Positions 7,734 to 16,481 of a stretch of 33,505 nucleotides of DNA are shown one piece after another; positions within the stretch are counted from its first letter, which is position 1, and the number at the start of each line of letters is the position of its first letter. Source of the stretch: Gemmatimonadales bacterium (lineage in GTDB: Bacteria; Gemmatimonadota; Gemmatimonadetes; Palauibacterales; Palauibacteraceae). The notes beneath the pieces were generated by a model. The model did not search any database. It was given only the letters and a program-made list of their open reading frames with translations, and was not told the DNA's origin. The stretch lies in contig VXQX01000050.1 in assembly GCA_009838765.1 (NCBI GenBank), positions 3,901 to 37,405 on the forward strand. Reading direction: 5' to 3'. Made by a program: the position numbers and the translations under genes.

Positions 7734-8660
7734 CTACCTGGGGACGATGATCCGGGCGGCCAGCGGCGAGACCTTCGCCTCCATCGGGGTCTCGCCCCGC
7801 GGATCGCCGTCGATCTCGATCGCGACGGGCGGGTCGGCCTCGATCCGGACGCTGCGGGCCTGGAAGTAGATGATCTTGTCGTCGCCCGAGAACCGGTTTC
7901 GCGTGACGCGCCAGAGGATGCGGGCGACCTCCGGGAGGTTGCTGGGGGCGTAGATGCACACGTCGATGAGGCCGTCCTGGAACGAGGCCCCGGGCGCCAT
8001 CCGGAACTCCACGGGAAGGGGGCCGGCCCCGAGCTGGCCCGCGTTCGCGACGAGGACCATCGACGCCTTCACCTTCACTTCCTGGTCGTCGGCGGTGATC
8101 CGGAAGTCGGCGCCGGGACGGTTGATGACGTTCTTGAGTCCGCTGTAGATGTAGGCGCCGAAGCCGAGGCGGCTCTTGAGTTCGGCGGTGGCGTCGGCCA
8201 TGACCTGCGCGTCGAGGCCCGCGCCGGCCATGAGCGCGAACGTCTCTCCGTTGGCCTCCGCGAGGTCGATACTCGTCACTCTCCCCTCGACCGCGACCCG
8301 CACGCTGTCCTCCAGCGACGTGGGGATGTCGAAGTTGAGGGCGAGCTGGTTGGCGGTTCCGAAGGGGACGATCGCCACGGGCACGGGAGTTCCGGCGACG
8401 CCGCGCAGCGCCACGCTCACGGTGCCGTCGCCCCCCGCGGCGACGATGGCCCGGTATCCGCGCTCGGCAGCCTGGCGGGCGACATCCATGCCTTCCTCGG
8501 AGTTCGCGGCCTCGACGATATCGAAGGGGACGCCCCTCGCGGCGAAGGCGCCGCCCAGCCGGCGGCGCAGCGTCCCGGGCTCCGCGGCGCCGCCGCCCGC
8601 GCCGGGGTTGAGGAGGACGAGGAATCGCTCCGAATCGGGATAGAGATGCGCGCCGGACAT
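7734..8660 (-). CDS. YegS/LCB5-type lipid kinase (diacylglycerol kinase catalytic family)
   Basis: 308 residues. LVLLNPGAGGG near the N-terminus and AAGGDGTVSVALRG around residue 75 are the nucleotide-binding signatures of the DAGK_cat/NAD-kinase-like fold. VPFGTANQLALNF and FALMAGAGLDAQVM follow as in YegS-like kinases, and the C-terminal beta domain ends with AIEIDGDPRGETPMEAKVSPLAARIIVP. Such enzymes phosphorylate diacylglycerol or related lipids at the inner membrane face. There is no membrane segment. It is the last gene of the tamA-tamB run, 19 bases after the tamB stop, which fits an envelope-lipid role. The start is ATG 8660; no strong ribosome site is visible. The true lipid substrate is unknown. 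Confidence 0.88.
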   Translation of the reverse strand: MSGAHLYPDSERFLVLLNPGAGGGAAEPGTLRRRLGGAFAARGVPFDIVEAANSEEGMDVARQAAERGYRAIVAAGGDGTVSVALRGVAGTPVPVAIVPFGTANQLALNFDIPTSLEDSVRVAVEGRVTSIDLAEANGETFALMAGAGLDAQVMADATAELKSRLGFGAYIYSGLKNVINRPGADFRITADDQEVKVKASMVLVANAGQLGAGPLPVEFRMAPGASFQDGLIDVCIYAPSNLPEVARILWRVTRNRFSGDDKIIYFQARSVRIEADPPVAIEIDGDPRGETPMEAKVSPLAARIIVPR

Positions 8661-8679
8661 GGACAGAAGCTAGGCGCTC

Positions 8680-11600
8680 CTACCGGGAGCCGCTGCCGCT
8701 GCCGGAGCCGGAGTTCCCGTCGGAGTCCCCGCCGGAGCCGGGTCTCTCGCCGAACTCCCACTCGCGGAAGAGGAAGAGGCTGTAGGTGCGGTCGTTGGCG
8801 ACGTTCGTGCCCAGGCTGAGGCCGAAGAGCCGCTCGTCGAATCGGCTCGCGGTGCCGGCTTCGACGGACCAACCGGGGAGGAACGCCCAATCCAGGGCGG
8901 CCCTCGGAGGCCCGCCGCCCAGCGGCTGCCAGTAGGAGAGGAAGAGCGCGTTGCTCGCGTACCACCCGACTTCCAGCGCCGTGCGCTCGAACAGGCTCCG
9001 GTTCGCCGCCACGCCCCCGGCCCCGCGCCCCGCCGCGACCGACGTCAGGTTGAGGTAGGAGATGCCGGTCGCTCCGAGCGCCGACGTGAGCCCGGAACTC
9101 AACGGACCGAAGACGAGCTGCTGCCCGACCCTCTGGGCCAGCTGCGGGTCGGCCGAGCGGTAGCACGGCGTCCCGACCGCGAGCAGACAGTACTGATCGG
9201 TGTCGCTCATGGGCGGGTTGCTCGTCAGGAGGACCTCCGGCTCGGTGGCGGTCCCGGTGATCCGGGCCTCGACGAACACGGGGCCGTCGATGGTCCGGTC
9301 CCGGTATTCGGCGGTGATGTCGATGATGGGATTGAAGCCGGCGTCCCCCACGAACTGCATGCTTCCCGCGGTGATCCGGAGCGGCCGGACGTAGGGCGGC
9401 ACGCGGTCGAAGAAGTAGGTGCCCCGGGGCATCTCGGCGCTTCCGCTGATGTCGAGGATATCGAGGCGGCGGTCCAAATAAACGGAAATTCCCTCCCCCA
9501 CGATCTCCGCATCCAGCCGCGCCGACTGCAGGGAGAGGCCGGAACCGAGATCCACGTTCGCGTCCAGGACGAGGTTGTCGAGGAACGGGTTCCGGAACTG
9601 CGCCAGAACGTCCGCGGACGCGTTGAGGAAGTCGAAGACGTCCGGGTCGCCGGGATTGAAGACCTCGAGTCCGCGGAGGAACTCGTCCTGCTCCAGGTAT
9701 CCGTCGGAGAGGACGACATCGCCGCTCACCCAGGGCCTCGCGTAGGCGCTGTCGAGCCGCGCCCGGCCGCTCACGGCGAACGCCATGTCGTTGCGCACGA
9801 TGCCGTGGAACTCGTCCGCGTTGAAGTCGAGGGCGAAAACCGGGTTGGTGATCCGTGCGATGTCCACGGTCCCGCGCGCCCGCAGCGACCCGCCGAGATC
9901 CGATCCCACGTGGGCCGAATCGACGAAGGCGAGCGAGGAACCCCGGAAGGCGATCCGGGCGCCGACATCGGTGAGCCCGACGCCGAGGTCCGGCACCCAG
10001 CCCCGCCCATTCACGATGCGCAGGGCGCCATCGTAGCGGAGGGCGCCGGGGGCGCCGCGAATCGAGAGGTCCGTCTCGGCGACGCCGGTCACCTCCTCGA
10101 AGGTCGGCAGCACGAGTTCGACGAGCGCCAGCGGGAGGCGGTCGCCGGTCAGGTCGAGGTCGAACGGGTCGTCGAGGAGGCGGCGTTCCACGGGCAGGAT
10201 CGCGAGATCCGTCGCCACGGCGCCGCCGAGCCGTCCCAGGAGGGCGCCGCCGTCGACGAGGTCGATTTCTCCCGTGAGTTCGCGATCGGCATAGTCCACG
10301 CGCGCGTTGAGCGCAGCGTAGCCCTGATGCCGCAGGGACGGGTCGAGGACCTCGATCTGCGCCGTCACGAGGGGTTCCGCCAGCGTGCCCGTCGCCGTCA
10401 CGCGTCCTCCGAGCGTGCCTCCGATGATCGGTTGCTCCGAGAGCAGATAGCCGAACTGGTCCACGCGCACACCCAGGATCTCCACGTCGAGCGATCCCTC
10501 GCCGGCGGCGGGGATGCGGCCGTCTGCGCGGAGCCGGCCGAGCGGACCGTTCAGGAAGAGGTCCTCGACGAGCAGCGCCGAGTCGGAGTAGACGACCCTG
10601 GCGGGCGTCACGAGCGTGGACTCGAGTCCGCCCAGACGGAGGCGGAGATCCGTCAGGCCCGCGCTCCAGAGGTCGCCTCCGACCACCACCCCCCGGCCTG
10701 AAACCTCGAGGCTGGAATCGCGCTGCGCGTAGACTTCGGCCTCCAGCGCAGCGGCGCCGGGCTCGCCGGCGCCCGAGCGGGCGAGCCGCACGGCCAGCGA
10801 ATCCACCCGCCGCCCATCCAGTTCGACGTTCGTCGCCGTGAACCGGGACCGCAGGTCGCCGAGCCGCGGCGGGTCGAGCAGTTCGACGCGGGCCGAGAAA
10901 TCTCCGGCGCGGTAGCGGCGGAAACGCGCCTCCGAGGCCTCGATGTCGGCGTCGAGCGTGAAGTCTCCCCAGCGGCCGGTGGCGGCCCCCCGCGTTTCCA
11001 GCCGGCCGTCCAGCCCCTCCGTCGGCCGGCCGTCCGGCGGGGCCCGGCCCAGCAACTCCTCGATGGTGTCGAACAGCGCTTCGCCGGCCTCCGCGGCTGC
11101 GCCCCCCGGAATCTCATCCACGACCCACCGGTCCCAGTCGGAGAGGTCGGGAGCCACCGCCTCGAAGGCGATCCGCCCGCTGCGGTCTTCCGCGAGGCCG
11201 AAGTCGCCCCGCACCGAGAGCGTCCCCACGTCGGAGGCGAGGAAGGCGCTGTCGATCGTCGCCACGCCGTCGGCCACCCGCAGCCGCACGCGGCTGTCGA
11301 AGATCTCGGCCTGGTCCACCCGGGAGGGGAGGATCTCGAGATCGAACGCCGCCTCGAGCGTCGCGGGATCGAGCCCTTCTCCCCGGACCCGCCCGCGGAC
11401 GGCGAGCCGCGACGCCGGCGCGCCGTCCACCCACCGGTCCAGCGACAGGTCCGTCCCCTCGATCTCGGTGTCATAGCGCAGTTCCTCCGCCGCGAGATCG
11501 AAGTCTCCGTTCAGGGTGAGCCGGCCGCGCGCGGATTCGAGTTCCGCCTCGAGGGCCAGCGCCTCGAGACTCCCGCGCGCCCGGATGGGACCGGACACCG

Positions 11601-13374
11601 TGCCGGCCAGTTCGATGCCCGGGGCCCAGGGGCGCAGCAGCGTGAGCGCCAGCGGGTTCGCGTCGATCGCCGCATCGACCTGCGACCGGGCGAGGTTCAG
11701 GAACCCGGAACCCGAAAAGCGCGAACGGTCGCCGGCGGGCGTCAGGTGCTCGACGGCGCCTTCGAACGCGACGCCGCCGTCCTGTTCGCGGTCGAGGGTG
11801 AGGGTCCCCTGGAAGCGCCCGTCGATCCCCAGGTCCATATCGATGAGACGGGTCCAGCGAGACTCGAATGCGTCGACCTCCACGTCGAGGCCCCGCAGGC
11901 TCAGGAACTCCTCGCCGATGCCGACGCCGCCCCGCGCCCGCAGGCTGGAAGGCGGCGTATCCGGCTCCGGATCGTGCAGCGTGAGATCGGCCACGATCAT
12001 CAGGTCGTCGACGTAGCCCGAGCCGCGCAGCGTGCCGCGGATCGTCCCCGGCGGCATCGCGGGCGCCGCCGCGACCGCCCCCTCGCCGTCCGCGGGCGGG
12101 GCGTCGCGACCGAGGAGCGGATCCAGATGCGCGAGATCGAAGGGCACCAGCGTGACGCCGATTCGCTGGAACCTGGGACGCCGCTCGAGGGCGAGAGCGA
12201 ACCCTCCGGTCATGCGGGTCTCCCCCGTCCGGAAGTCTCCGTCCGTCACGTCCACGACCGTGCTCCCGCCGCGGCCGGCGAGGTCGATGGACATGGGGCC
12301 GCCGCCGGTCGCGGGCAGGTCGATGGGCAGCCAGCGGAGGTCCCGGACGTCGAGCGGGTCGGCTTCGAGCGCGAGCTCGAAATCGGTGCCGTTCGGGGCG
12401 ATCCACCCTCCCCCGCGGATCGTCGACCGGTCCGTCTCGAACCTCTCGACGTCCAGACGAGCCGTGTCCCCGATCGTCAGCTTCATCTGCAGGCTCGCGA
12501 GTTCCAGCGGCTGGTTCACGGCGAACAGCGTGGCGGCCGCCTCCTCGACCTCGATCATGAAGGGGGCCTCCGGATCCGTCACCCGCGTGAGGGGGAACCG
12601 GCCCCGAAGGTTCGTCAGTTCGAGCACGCGCTCGAATTCGCCGTCCGGCCTCTCTCGCAGCGCCCACGGCGACTCCCCCGCCCGCGCCTCGCGCAACGCC
12701 TCCGCCCTCGCGGCTCCTGTCAGCGTTTCCGTCCAGGGCGTGAGGATCCGGATGCGGCCGGAGACCACCGTCGCGTCATGCAGGAGGACGCCGAGCGCGG
12801 CGTCCGGCGCCCCGGGCACTTGCGGTCCCGGGAGGAGCGAGGCCGCCGCGGACGGCGCCGGCGGCTCGGACTGCGAGGGCGGTTCGAAGATGCGGTCGTA
12901 GTTCCAGCGGCCGTCCGGGTACTGCCGCAGGCGGAGGTCCAGGCCGCGGGCGTGGAGCCGTCCCACGTCGAGTCGCTGCCGCAGGAGCGCCACCGCATCG
13001 TGTTCGATCGTGACGGTGTCGAGCGCCAGGAACAGTTCGCCGTCCGCGTCGACGATCTCGAAGCGGGAGACGGTGAGGTCGCTGAGGAGATTTCCCGAGA
13101 TGGCGTGCCCGATGCGCACCTCCCCGTTCACGCTGCGGGCAAGGGCGTTCTCGAGCAGGGACAGGGCGGCGTCGCGACCCCTGGCGGTCTGCGTGATCCC
13201 GATGAAGACGCCGAGCACCAGCAGGCTTGCGACGACGGCCAGCGGCAGGGCGATCCGGCGCCGGCGCGCGGGCGGCGCGGACCCGTTGGAGCCGTCGGTC
13301 CCGTCGGACCCGTCGGAGCCGGACGCGGAATCCGGCGGGGGGGTCGGCGCGGGGGGGCGGTCGTCGGGACTCAG
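8680..13374 (-). CDS. tamB: TamB-like translocation/assembly module protein (DUF490)
   Basis: About 1564 residues. A Pro/Ser/Asp/Gly-rich head (PPPD, then GSDGSDGTDGSNGS) precedes RRRR and one membrane helix (IALPLAVVASLLVLGVFIGI). A long AsmA/TamB-type beta-taco body follows, and the DUF490 C-terminal region has EMPRGTYFFDRVPPYVRP and QLVFGPLSSGLTSALG. An unusual Gly/Ser tail ends the protein (GSGSGSGSR). The family bridges the inner membrane to an Omp85 partner and is implicated in outer-membrane protein insertion and lipid transport. That partner, TamA, lies immediately upstream. The first GTG (13218) would cut the membrane helix in half, and no ATG, GTG or TTG occurs between it and the tamA stop. 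CTG 13374, in a CTGA overlap with GGAG seven bases upstream, is the best start. Confidence 0.87.
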   Translation of the reverse strand: MSPDDRPPAPTPPPDSASGSDGSDGTDGSNGSAPPARRRRIALPLAVVASLLVLGVFIGITQTARGRDAALSLLENALARSVNGEVRIGHAISGNLLSDLTVSRFEIVDADGELFLALDTVTIEHDAVALLRQRLDVGRLHARGLDLRLRQYPDGRWNYDRIFEPPSQSEPPAPSAAASLLPGPQVPGAPDAALGVLLHDATVVSGRIRILTPWTETLTGAARAEALREARAGESPWALRERPDGEFERVLELTNLRGRFPLTRVTDPEAPFMIEVEEAAATLFAVNQPLELASLQMKLTIGDTARLDVERFETDRSTIRGGGWIAPNGTDFELALEADPLDVRDLRWLPIDLPATGGGPMSIDLAGRGGSTVVDVTDGDFRTGETRMTGGFALALERRPRFQRIGVTLVPFDLAHLDPLLGRDAPPADGEGAVAAAPAMPPGTIRGTLRGSGYVDDLMIVADLTLHDPEPDTPPSSLRARGGVGIGEEFLSLRGLDVEVDAFESRWTRLIDMDLGIDGRFQGTLTLDREQDGGVAFEGAVEHLTPAGDRSRFSGSGFLNLARSQVDAAIDANPLALTLLRPWAPGIELAGTVSGPIRARGSLEALALEAELESARGRLTLNGDFDLAAEELRYDTEIEGTDLSLDRWVDGAPASRLAVRGRVRGEGLDPATLEAAFDLEILPSRVDQAEIFDSRVRLRVADGVATIDSAFLASDVGTLSVRGDFGLAEDRSGRIAFEAVAPDLSDWDRWVVDEIPGGAAAEAGEALFDTIEELLGRAPPDGRPTEGLDGRLETRGAATGRWGDFTLDADIEASEARFRRYRAGDFSARVELLDPPRLGDLRSRFTATNVELDGRRVDSLAVRLARSGAGEPGAAALEAEVYAQRDSSLEVSGRGVVVGGDLWSAGLTDLRLRLGGLESTLVTPARVVYSDSALLVEDLFLNGPLGRLRADGRIPAAGEGSLDVEILGVRVDQFGYLLSEQPIIGGTLGGRVTATGTLAEPLVTAQIEVLDPSLRHQGYAALNARVDYADRELTGEIDLVDGGALLGRLGGAVATDLAILPVERRLLDDPFDLDLTGDRLPLALVELVLPTFEEVTGVAETDLSIRGAPGALRYDGALRIVNGRGWVPDLGVGLTDVGARIAFRGSSLAFVDSAHVGSDLGGSLRARGTVDIARITNPVFALDFNADEFHGIVRNDMAFAVSGRARLDSAYARPWVSGDVVLSDGYLEQDEFLRGLEVFNPGDPDVFDFLNASADVLAQFRNPFLDNLVLDANVDLGSGLSLQSARLDAEIVGEGISVYLDRRLDILDISGSAEMPRGTYFFDRVPPYVRPLRITAGSMQFVGDAGFNPIIDITAEYRDRTIDGPVFVEARITGTATEPEVLLTSNPPMSDTDQYCLLAVGTPCYRSADPQLAQRVGQQLVFGPLSSGLTSALGATGISYLNLTSVAAGRGAGGVAANRSLFERTALEVGWYASNALFLSYWQPLGGGPPRAALDWAFLPGWSVEAGTASRFDERLFGLSLGTNVANDRTYSLFLFREWEFGERPGSGGDSDGNSGSGSGSGSR

Positions 13375-15587
13375 AACGCTTCTCCGATGGACACATGAAT
13401 CTGCACGCGGCGCCAGAGTTCCAGCAGGGGGTGCGGATCATCGAACCGGAAGGGGTCGAACCTGACGGGCTGCGGCATCTGGACCAAGGTTCCGTCCTCC
13501 GTCGAAACAATTGCCGGTAACTCGGTCGCGAATGTCGTATTGTACCCGATATCGAGCCGGATGGAACCGATCGGGCTCGCGTAGCGGAGTCCCATGCCGG
13601 GCGTCCACTGCAGCTTGCGGAGTTCCGTCAGCCTCTGCGAGACGCTCCCCGCGTCCCCGAAGAAGACGAGACTCCACCGCTCGCTGAGGTAACGGCGCAG
13701 TTCGATGCTCAGCTCCAGGTGGGCGTCGCCGCCGCGCGGCCGTTCGTCGAAGGCGCCGGGGTTCTGCGTCGCGAGCTGTTCGACGCACGCCTCGAAATCG
13801 CCCGCCGGGCAGTCTTCCGCCTCGTCGGCCACGAGCACGCGGGGGCCGAGGAGGTTCTGGCCCACGCCGCGAACGCTCTGCGAGCCGCCGACGAAGAAGC
13901 GCCGGGATGGATGGATGAGCCGGTCGGTCCGGGGCGCGCCGGGCGTGAAGATGCGGGTGCCGGGGAAGCGGACGATGCCGGCGCGCGCGCGCGCGGCGAT
14001 CACGAGGCCGGGTTCCAGTTCCCGAAAGAGAGCGGCCTGCGCCACGATCCGCGCGTACCGGTACTGCGAGCCCGTCATCTCGTGGGCGACCTCCCCCTCC
14101 GCCGTCAGGTAGTGGCCGCGGGTCGGGCGTAGCGCGTCGTCCGTCTCGTTGTAGAGCCCCGCGAGGGTGAGAGGCGCCAGCCGGCGCGACCTCGTCACGG
14201 TGACGATGTCCTCGGGTTCGCAGAAACCGAAGTTGATGCAGAAGAAGATGTCCGCGGACTGCTCGCCGAAACCGGTGTAGCTCGGCGAGTACGAGAGGGT
14301 GGCCGACGCCCTGGGCCCGAGTCGGCGCGTGAGGCCGATCTCGGCCCCGAAGCCCTGCTGGATGAAGACATCGGGGATCGTCTCCCGTTCGACGAAGACC
14401 CGGGCGCTGAAGGTGTTCTCGGCCGAGAGGGCGACGGGGAGGAGCAATTCCGCCTGGAGCAGGTAGTTCAGCGTCCGGAAGTCGGGGTCGGCACCCACCT
14501 GGGAGCAGGGGAAGGACCCGTCCAGCTGGTCCGCGAAAATGTTCCCGAGCTGGCCGGTGAACTCCAGCCGCCGGGCCCCGCCGAAGAGGTTGCGGTGCGT
14601 CAGCCGCGTCTCGGTCCGGAGACACTGGTCGGTGCTCCATCCGACCCCGAATCGGGCCGCGCGCGGCGAAGCCGGCGTGACCTGGACGACGAGATCCAGC
14701 GCCGAGTCGGCGGTGGCGGCCTCGGGCGGCGGCGATTCCCGGCGGATGGAGGCGAAGCGGATGGCGTCGAGGCCGAAGAGGTTTCGCTGCCCCTCCTGTT
14801 CGGCCTCCTGGTTGTAGTAGTCGCCGGCGCGCAGGGGGAAGACGTCGCGGATCACGTCCTCGCCGATCGCCTCGCCGCCCTCGATCCGGATCTCCCTGAG
14901 GCGATAGCGGGCCCCGGGGCGGATGTCGAGCGCCACCTGCGCGGTCCCGTCCCGCCCGCGCTGGAAGTCCTCGAGGGCCATCGCGTTGACGTAGCCCTGA
15001 CGGCGCAGGGAACCGATGAGACTGTCCACGCCGGCCTGGAGCCGTCCACGATCGAAGGGATCGCCGACGCCGATATCGACGAGGACCGCGGCCTCCTCCG
15101 CGCCGACGGCTTCGGGCAGCCCCTCGATGGAGAACTCGTCGATGCGGGTCGCCGGACCCTCCTCGATGATGAACGAGACGCTGGCGTCGACGCCGTTCGT
15201 GCGGACGACGTGGCGGACATCCGCCTCGAAGTGTCCGCGGAAGTTGTAGTACAGGCGGAGGCGGTCGGCGTCGATCCTGACCTCGAGCGTGTCGAGATAC
15301 GCCCGGCGGTGCGCGAAACCCCAGTTTGTCACCAGGCAGAAGGGGGACAGCAGGAGGCTCGTGCATTCGGTGCCGCGCGTAGTGATCACCGCGCGCAACT
15401 GACCGTCGGAGAGCGTCTCGTTGCCGTGGAAGCGGAGGGAAGTGACTTCGGCGCGGCGCGGTCCGGCCTCGCCGGCCGCCTGCCCGCTGAGGGGAGACGG
15501 CCCGAGGTGCGGCGATGGCCCGACGAACGAAGGCGGCCCTGCGAGGGTGACGGCCAGCGCCAGCCCGGCCAGAGCCGTGCGTTTCAC
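13371..15587 (-). CDS. Omp85-family outer membrane protein, TamA/BamA type
   Basis: 738 residues with a signal peptide (MKRTALAGLALAVTLAG) and a Pro/Ser-rich linker. I count three POTRA-like repeats, at about residues 45-120, 120-200 and 200-275 (the blocks are VTSLRFHGNETLSDGQL, IDEFSIEGLPE and LREIRIEGGEAIGED). A 16-strand-type barrel follows and ends in Phe, as the outer-membrane sorting signal requires. Three POTRA domains and the tamB gene directly after it favour TamA over BamA, which usually has five. Cysteines occur in the first POTRA region (TECTSLLLSPFC) and in two surface-loop-like segments (FFCINFGFCE, EDCPAGDFEAC), perhaps as disulfides. The start is GTG 15587, overlapping the lgt stop as GTGA, with GAGG seven bases upstream. 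The family is certain; TamA versus BamA is probable. Confidence 0.88.
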   Translation of the reverse strand: MKRTALAGLALAVTLAGPPSFVGPSPHLGPSPLSGQAAGEAGPRRAEVTSLRFHGNETLSDGQLRAVITTRGTECTSLLLSPFCLVTNWGFAHRRAYLDTLEVRIDADRLRLYYNFRGHFEADVRHVVRTNGVDASVSFIIEEGPATRIDEFSIEGLPEAVGAEEAAVLVDIGVGDPFDRGRLQAGVDSLIGSLRRQGYVNAMALEDFQRGRDGTAQVALDIRPGARYRLREIRIEGGEAIGEDVIRDVFPLRAGDYYNQEAEQEGQRNLFGLDAIRFASIRRESPPPEAATADSALDLVVQVTPASPRAARFGVGWSTDQCLRTETRLTHRNLFGGARRLEFTGQLGNIFADQLDGSFPCSQVGADPDFRTLNYLLQAELLLPVALSAENTFSARVFVERETIPDVFIQQGFGAEIGLTRRLGPRASATLSYSPSYTGFGEQSADIFFCINFGFCEPEDIVTVTRSRRLAPLTLAGLYNETDDALRPTRGHYLTAEGEVAHEMTGSQYRYARIVAQAALFRELEPGLVIAARARAGIVRFPGTRIFTPGAPRTDRLIHPSRRFFVGGSQSVRGVGQNLLGPRVLVADEAEDCPAGDFEACVEQLATQNPGAFDERPRGGDAHLELSIELRRYLSERWSLVFFGDAGSVSQRLTELRKLQWTPGMGLRYASPIGSIRLDIGYNTTFATELPAIVSTEDGTLVQMPQPVRFDPFRFDDPHPLLELWRRVQIHVSIGEAF
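13382..13385 (-). promoter_or_regulatory. Ribosome binding site supporting a CTG start for tamB
   Basis: GGAG within the last codons of tamA lies seven bases before CTG 13374, a normal Shine-Dalgarno distance. It supports initiation at the CTGA overlap rather than at GTG 13218, which lies inside the membrane helix. Confidence 0.5.
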
Positions 15588-16426
15588 ACCGCCGCCTCTG
15601 CGGCCCGGCGGCGCAGCCTGACGACGAGCGCGATCCCTCCCGCGAACAGCAGGACCGAAATCACCTGTGCGAGCGTGAAGCCTCCGAAGAAGCGGTCGTC
15701 CTTGGCGCGGAAGATCTCGATGACGAAGCGCTCGACCGCGGCCATCGCGAGCCACATGCCGAACAGCCACCCCTGGACGTGCGGGTGCCGCCGCAGCCGC
15801 CACAGGATGAGGAAGATGACGAGCGAGAGTCCGGTCTCGTAGAGCTGCGTGGGGTGGACGGCGAGGACCGCGGCGTCGGGGATCGCGGGGTCCACGTCCG
15901 CTCCGAAGCGCCGCAGGTTGCCGGCGGTCGTGGGCGGCAGACCGTTGGGGAAGGCGATGCCGACCCACGATTCCGTCGGACTCCCGTAGTCGTCGCCGAC
16001 GAGGAAACAGCCGATGCGCCCGATCCCGTAGGCGAGCGCGAGCGCCGGCGCAATGGCGTCCACCCCGAGGCCGGGGGCACCGGGGCGCCGGCGCAGCACC
16101 CACATGACGCCGATGCACCCGCCGATGAACCCGCCGTACCAGACGAGCCCGCTGCGCGAGAAGATCATCCCCAGGGGATCGGCCGCGGTCTGCTCCCAGT
16201 AGAGGAGCACGTAGTAGATCTTCGCCCCGACGATGCCGCCGACCAGCGCGCCCAACAGCATGTCCGCCGCGAGGTCGCGCGCGGCCCCGAGGCGGGCCGT
16301 CTCCGCGCGCAGGACCAGGTACCCGCACAGAAAGGCGAGCGCCATCATGACTCCGAAGGAGGTGATGGTGAACTCGCCGAGACCCGGCAGCGTCAGTGTG
16401 AAGAGTTCGGGATACACGTCTGGCAC
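15584..16426 (-). CDS. lgt: Prolipoprotein diacylglyceryl transferase
   Basis: 280 residues with about seven membrane helices. Lgt transfers the diacylglyceryl group from phosphatidylglycerol to the lipobox Cys of prelipoproteins, the first step of lipoprotein maturation at the inner membrane. Diagnostic motifs are SRSGLVWYGGFIGG, YGIGRIGCFLVGDDYG, and HPTQLYE with its conserved His. The C-terminal part (RFVIEIFRAKDDRFFGGFTLAQVISV) also fits. It starts at GTG 16426 and overlaps tamA by four bases. It would service the lipoproteins predicted in this window, such as NamZ and the NagZ-AmiE fusion. A 55-base gap separates it from tsaD, with no clear terminator or promoter. Confidence 0.95.
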   Translation of the reverse strand: MPDVYPELFTLTLPGLGEFTITSFGVMMALAFLCGYLVLRAETARLGAARDLAADMLLGALVGGIVGAKIYYVLLYWEQTAADPLGMIFSRSGLVWYGGFIGGCIGVMWVLRRRPGAPGLGVDAIAPALALAYGIGRIGCFLVGDDYGSPTESWVGIAFPNGLPPTTAGNLRRFGADVDPAIPDAAVLAVHPTQLYETGLSLVIFLILWRLRRHPHVQGWLFGMWLAMAAVERFVIEIFRAKDDRFFGGFTLAQVISVLLFAGGIALVVRLRRRAAEAAV

Positions 16427-16481
16427 GCTCCTCGTTGGCTGCTGTGCTGCTCTTTGGCGGTCCCGGCTTCCGCGCCGGCCG

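Noticed and set aside
11746-13398. 550-codon plus-strand frame opposite tamB
   Set aside because: Antisense frame of a clear TamB gene, with no ribosome site, domain or independent composition.
13438-15366. 642-codon second frame within tamA
   Set aside because: It is a shadow frame: Arg/Pro-rich, no signal peptide, and fully contained in a gene with POTRA and barrel features.
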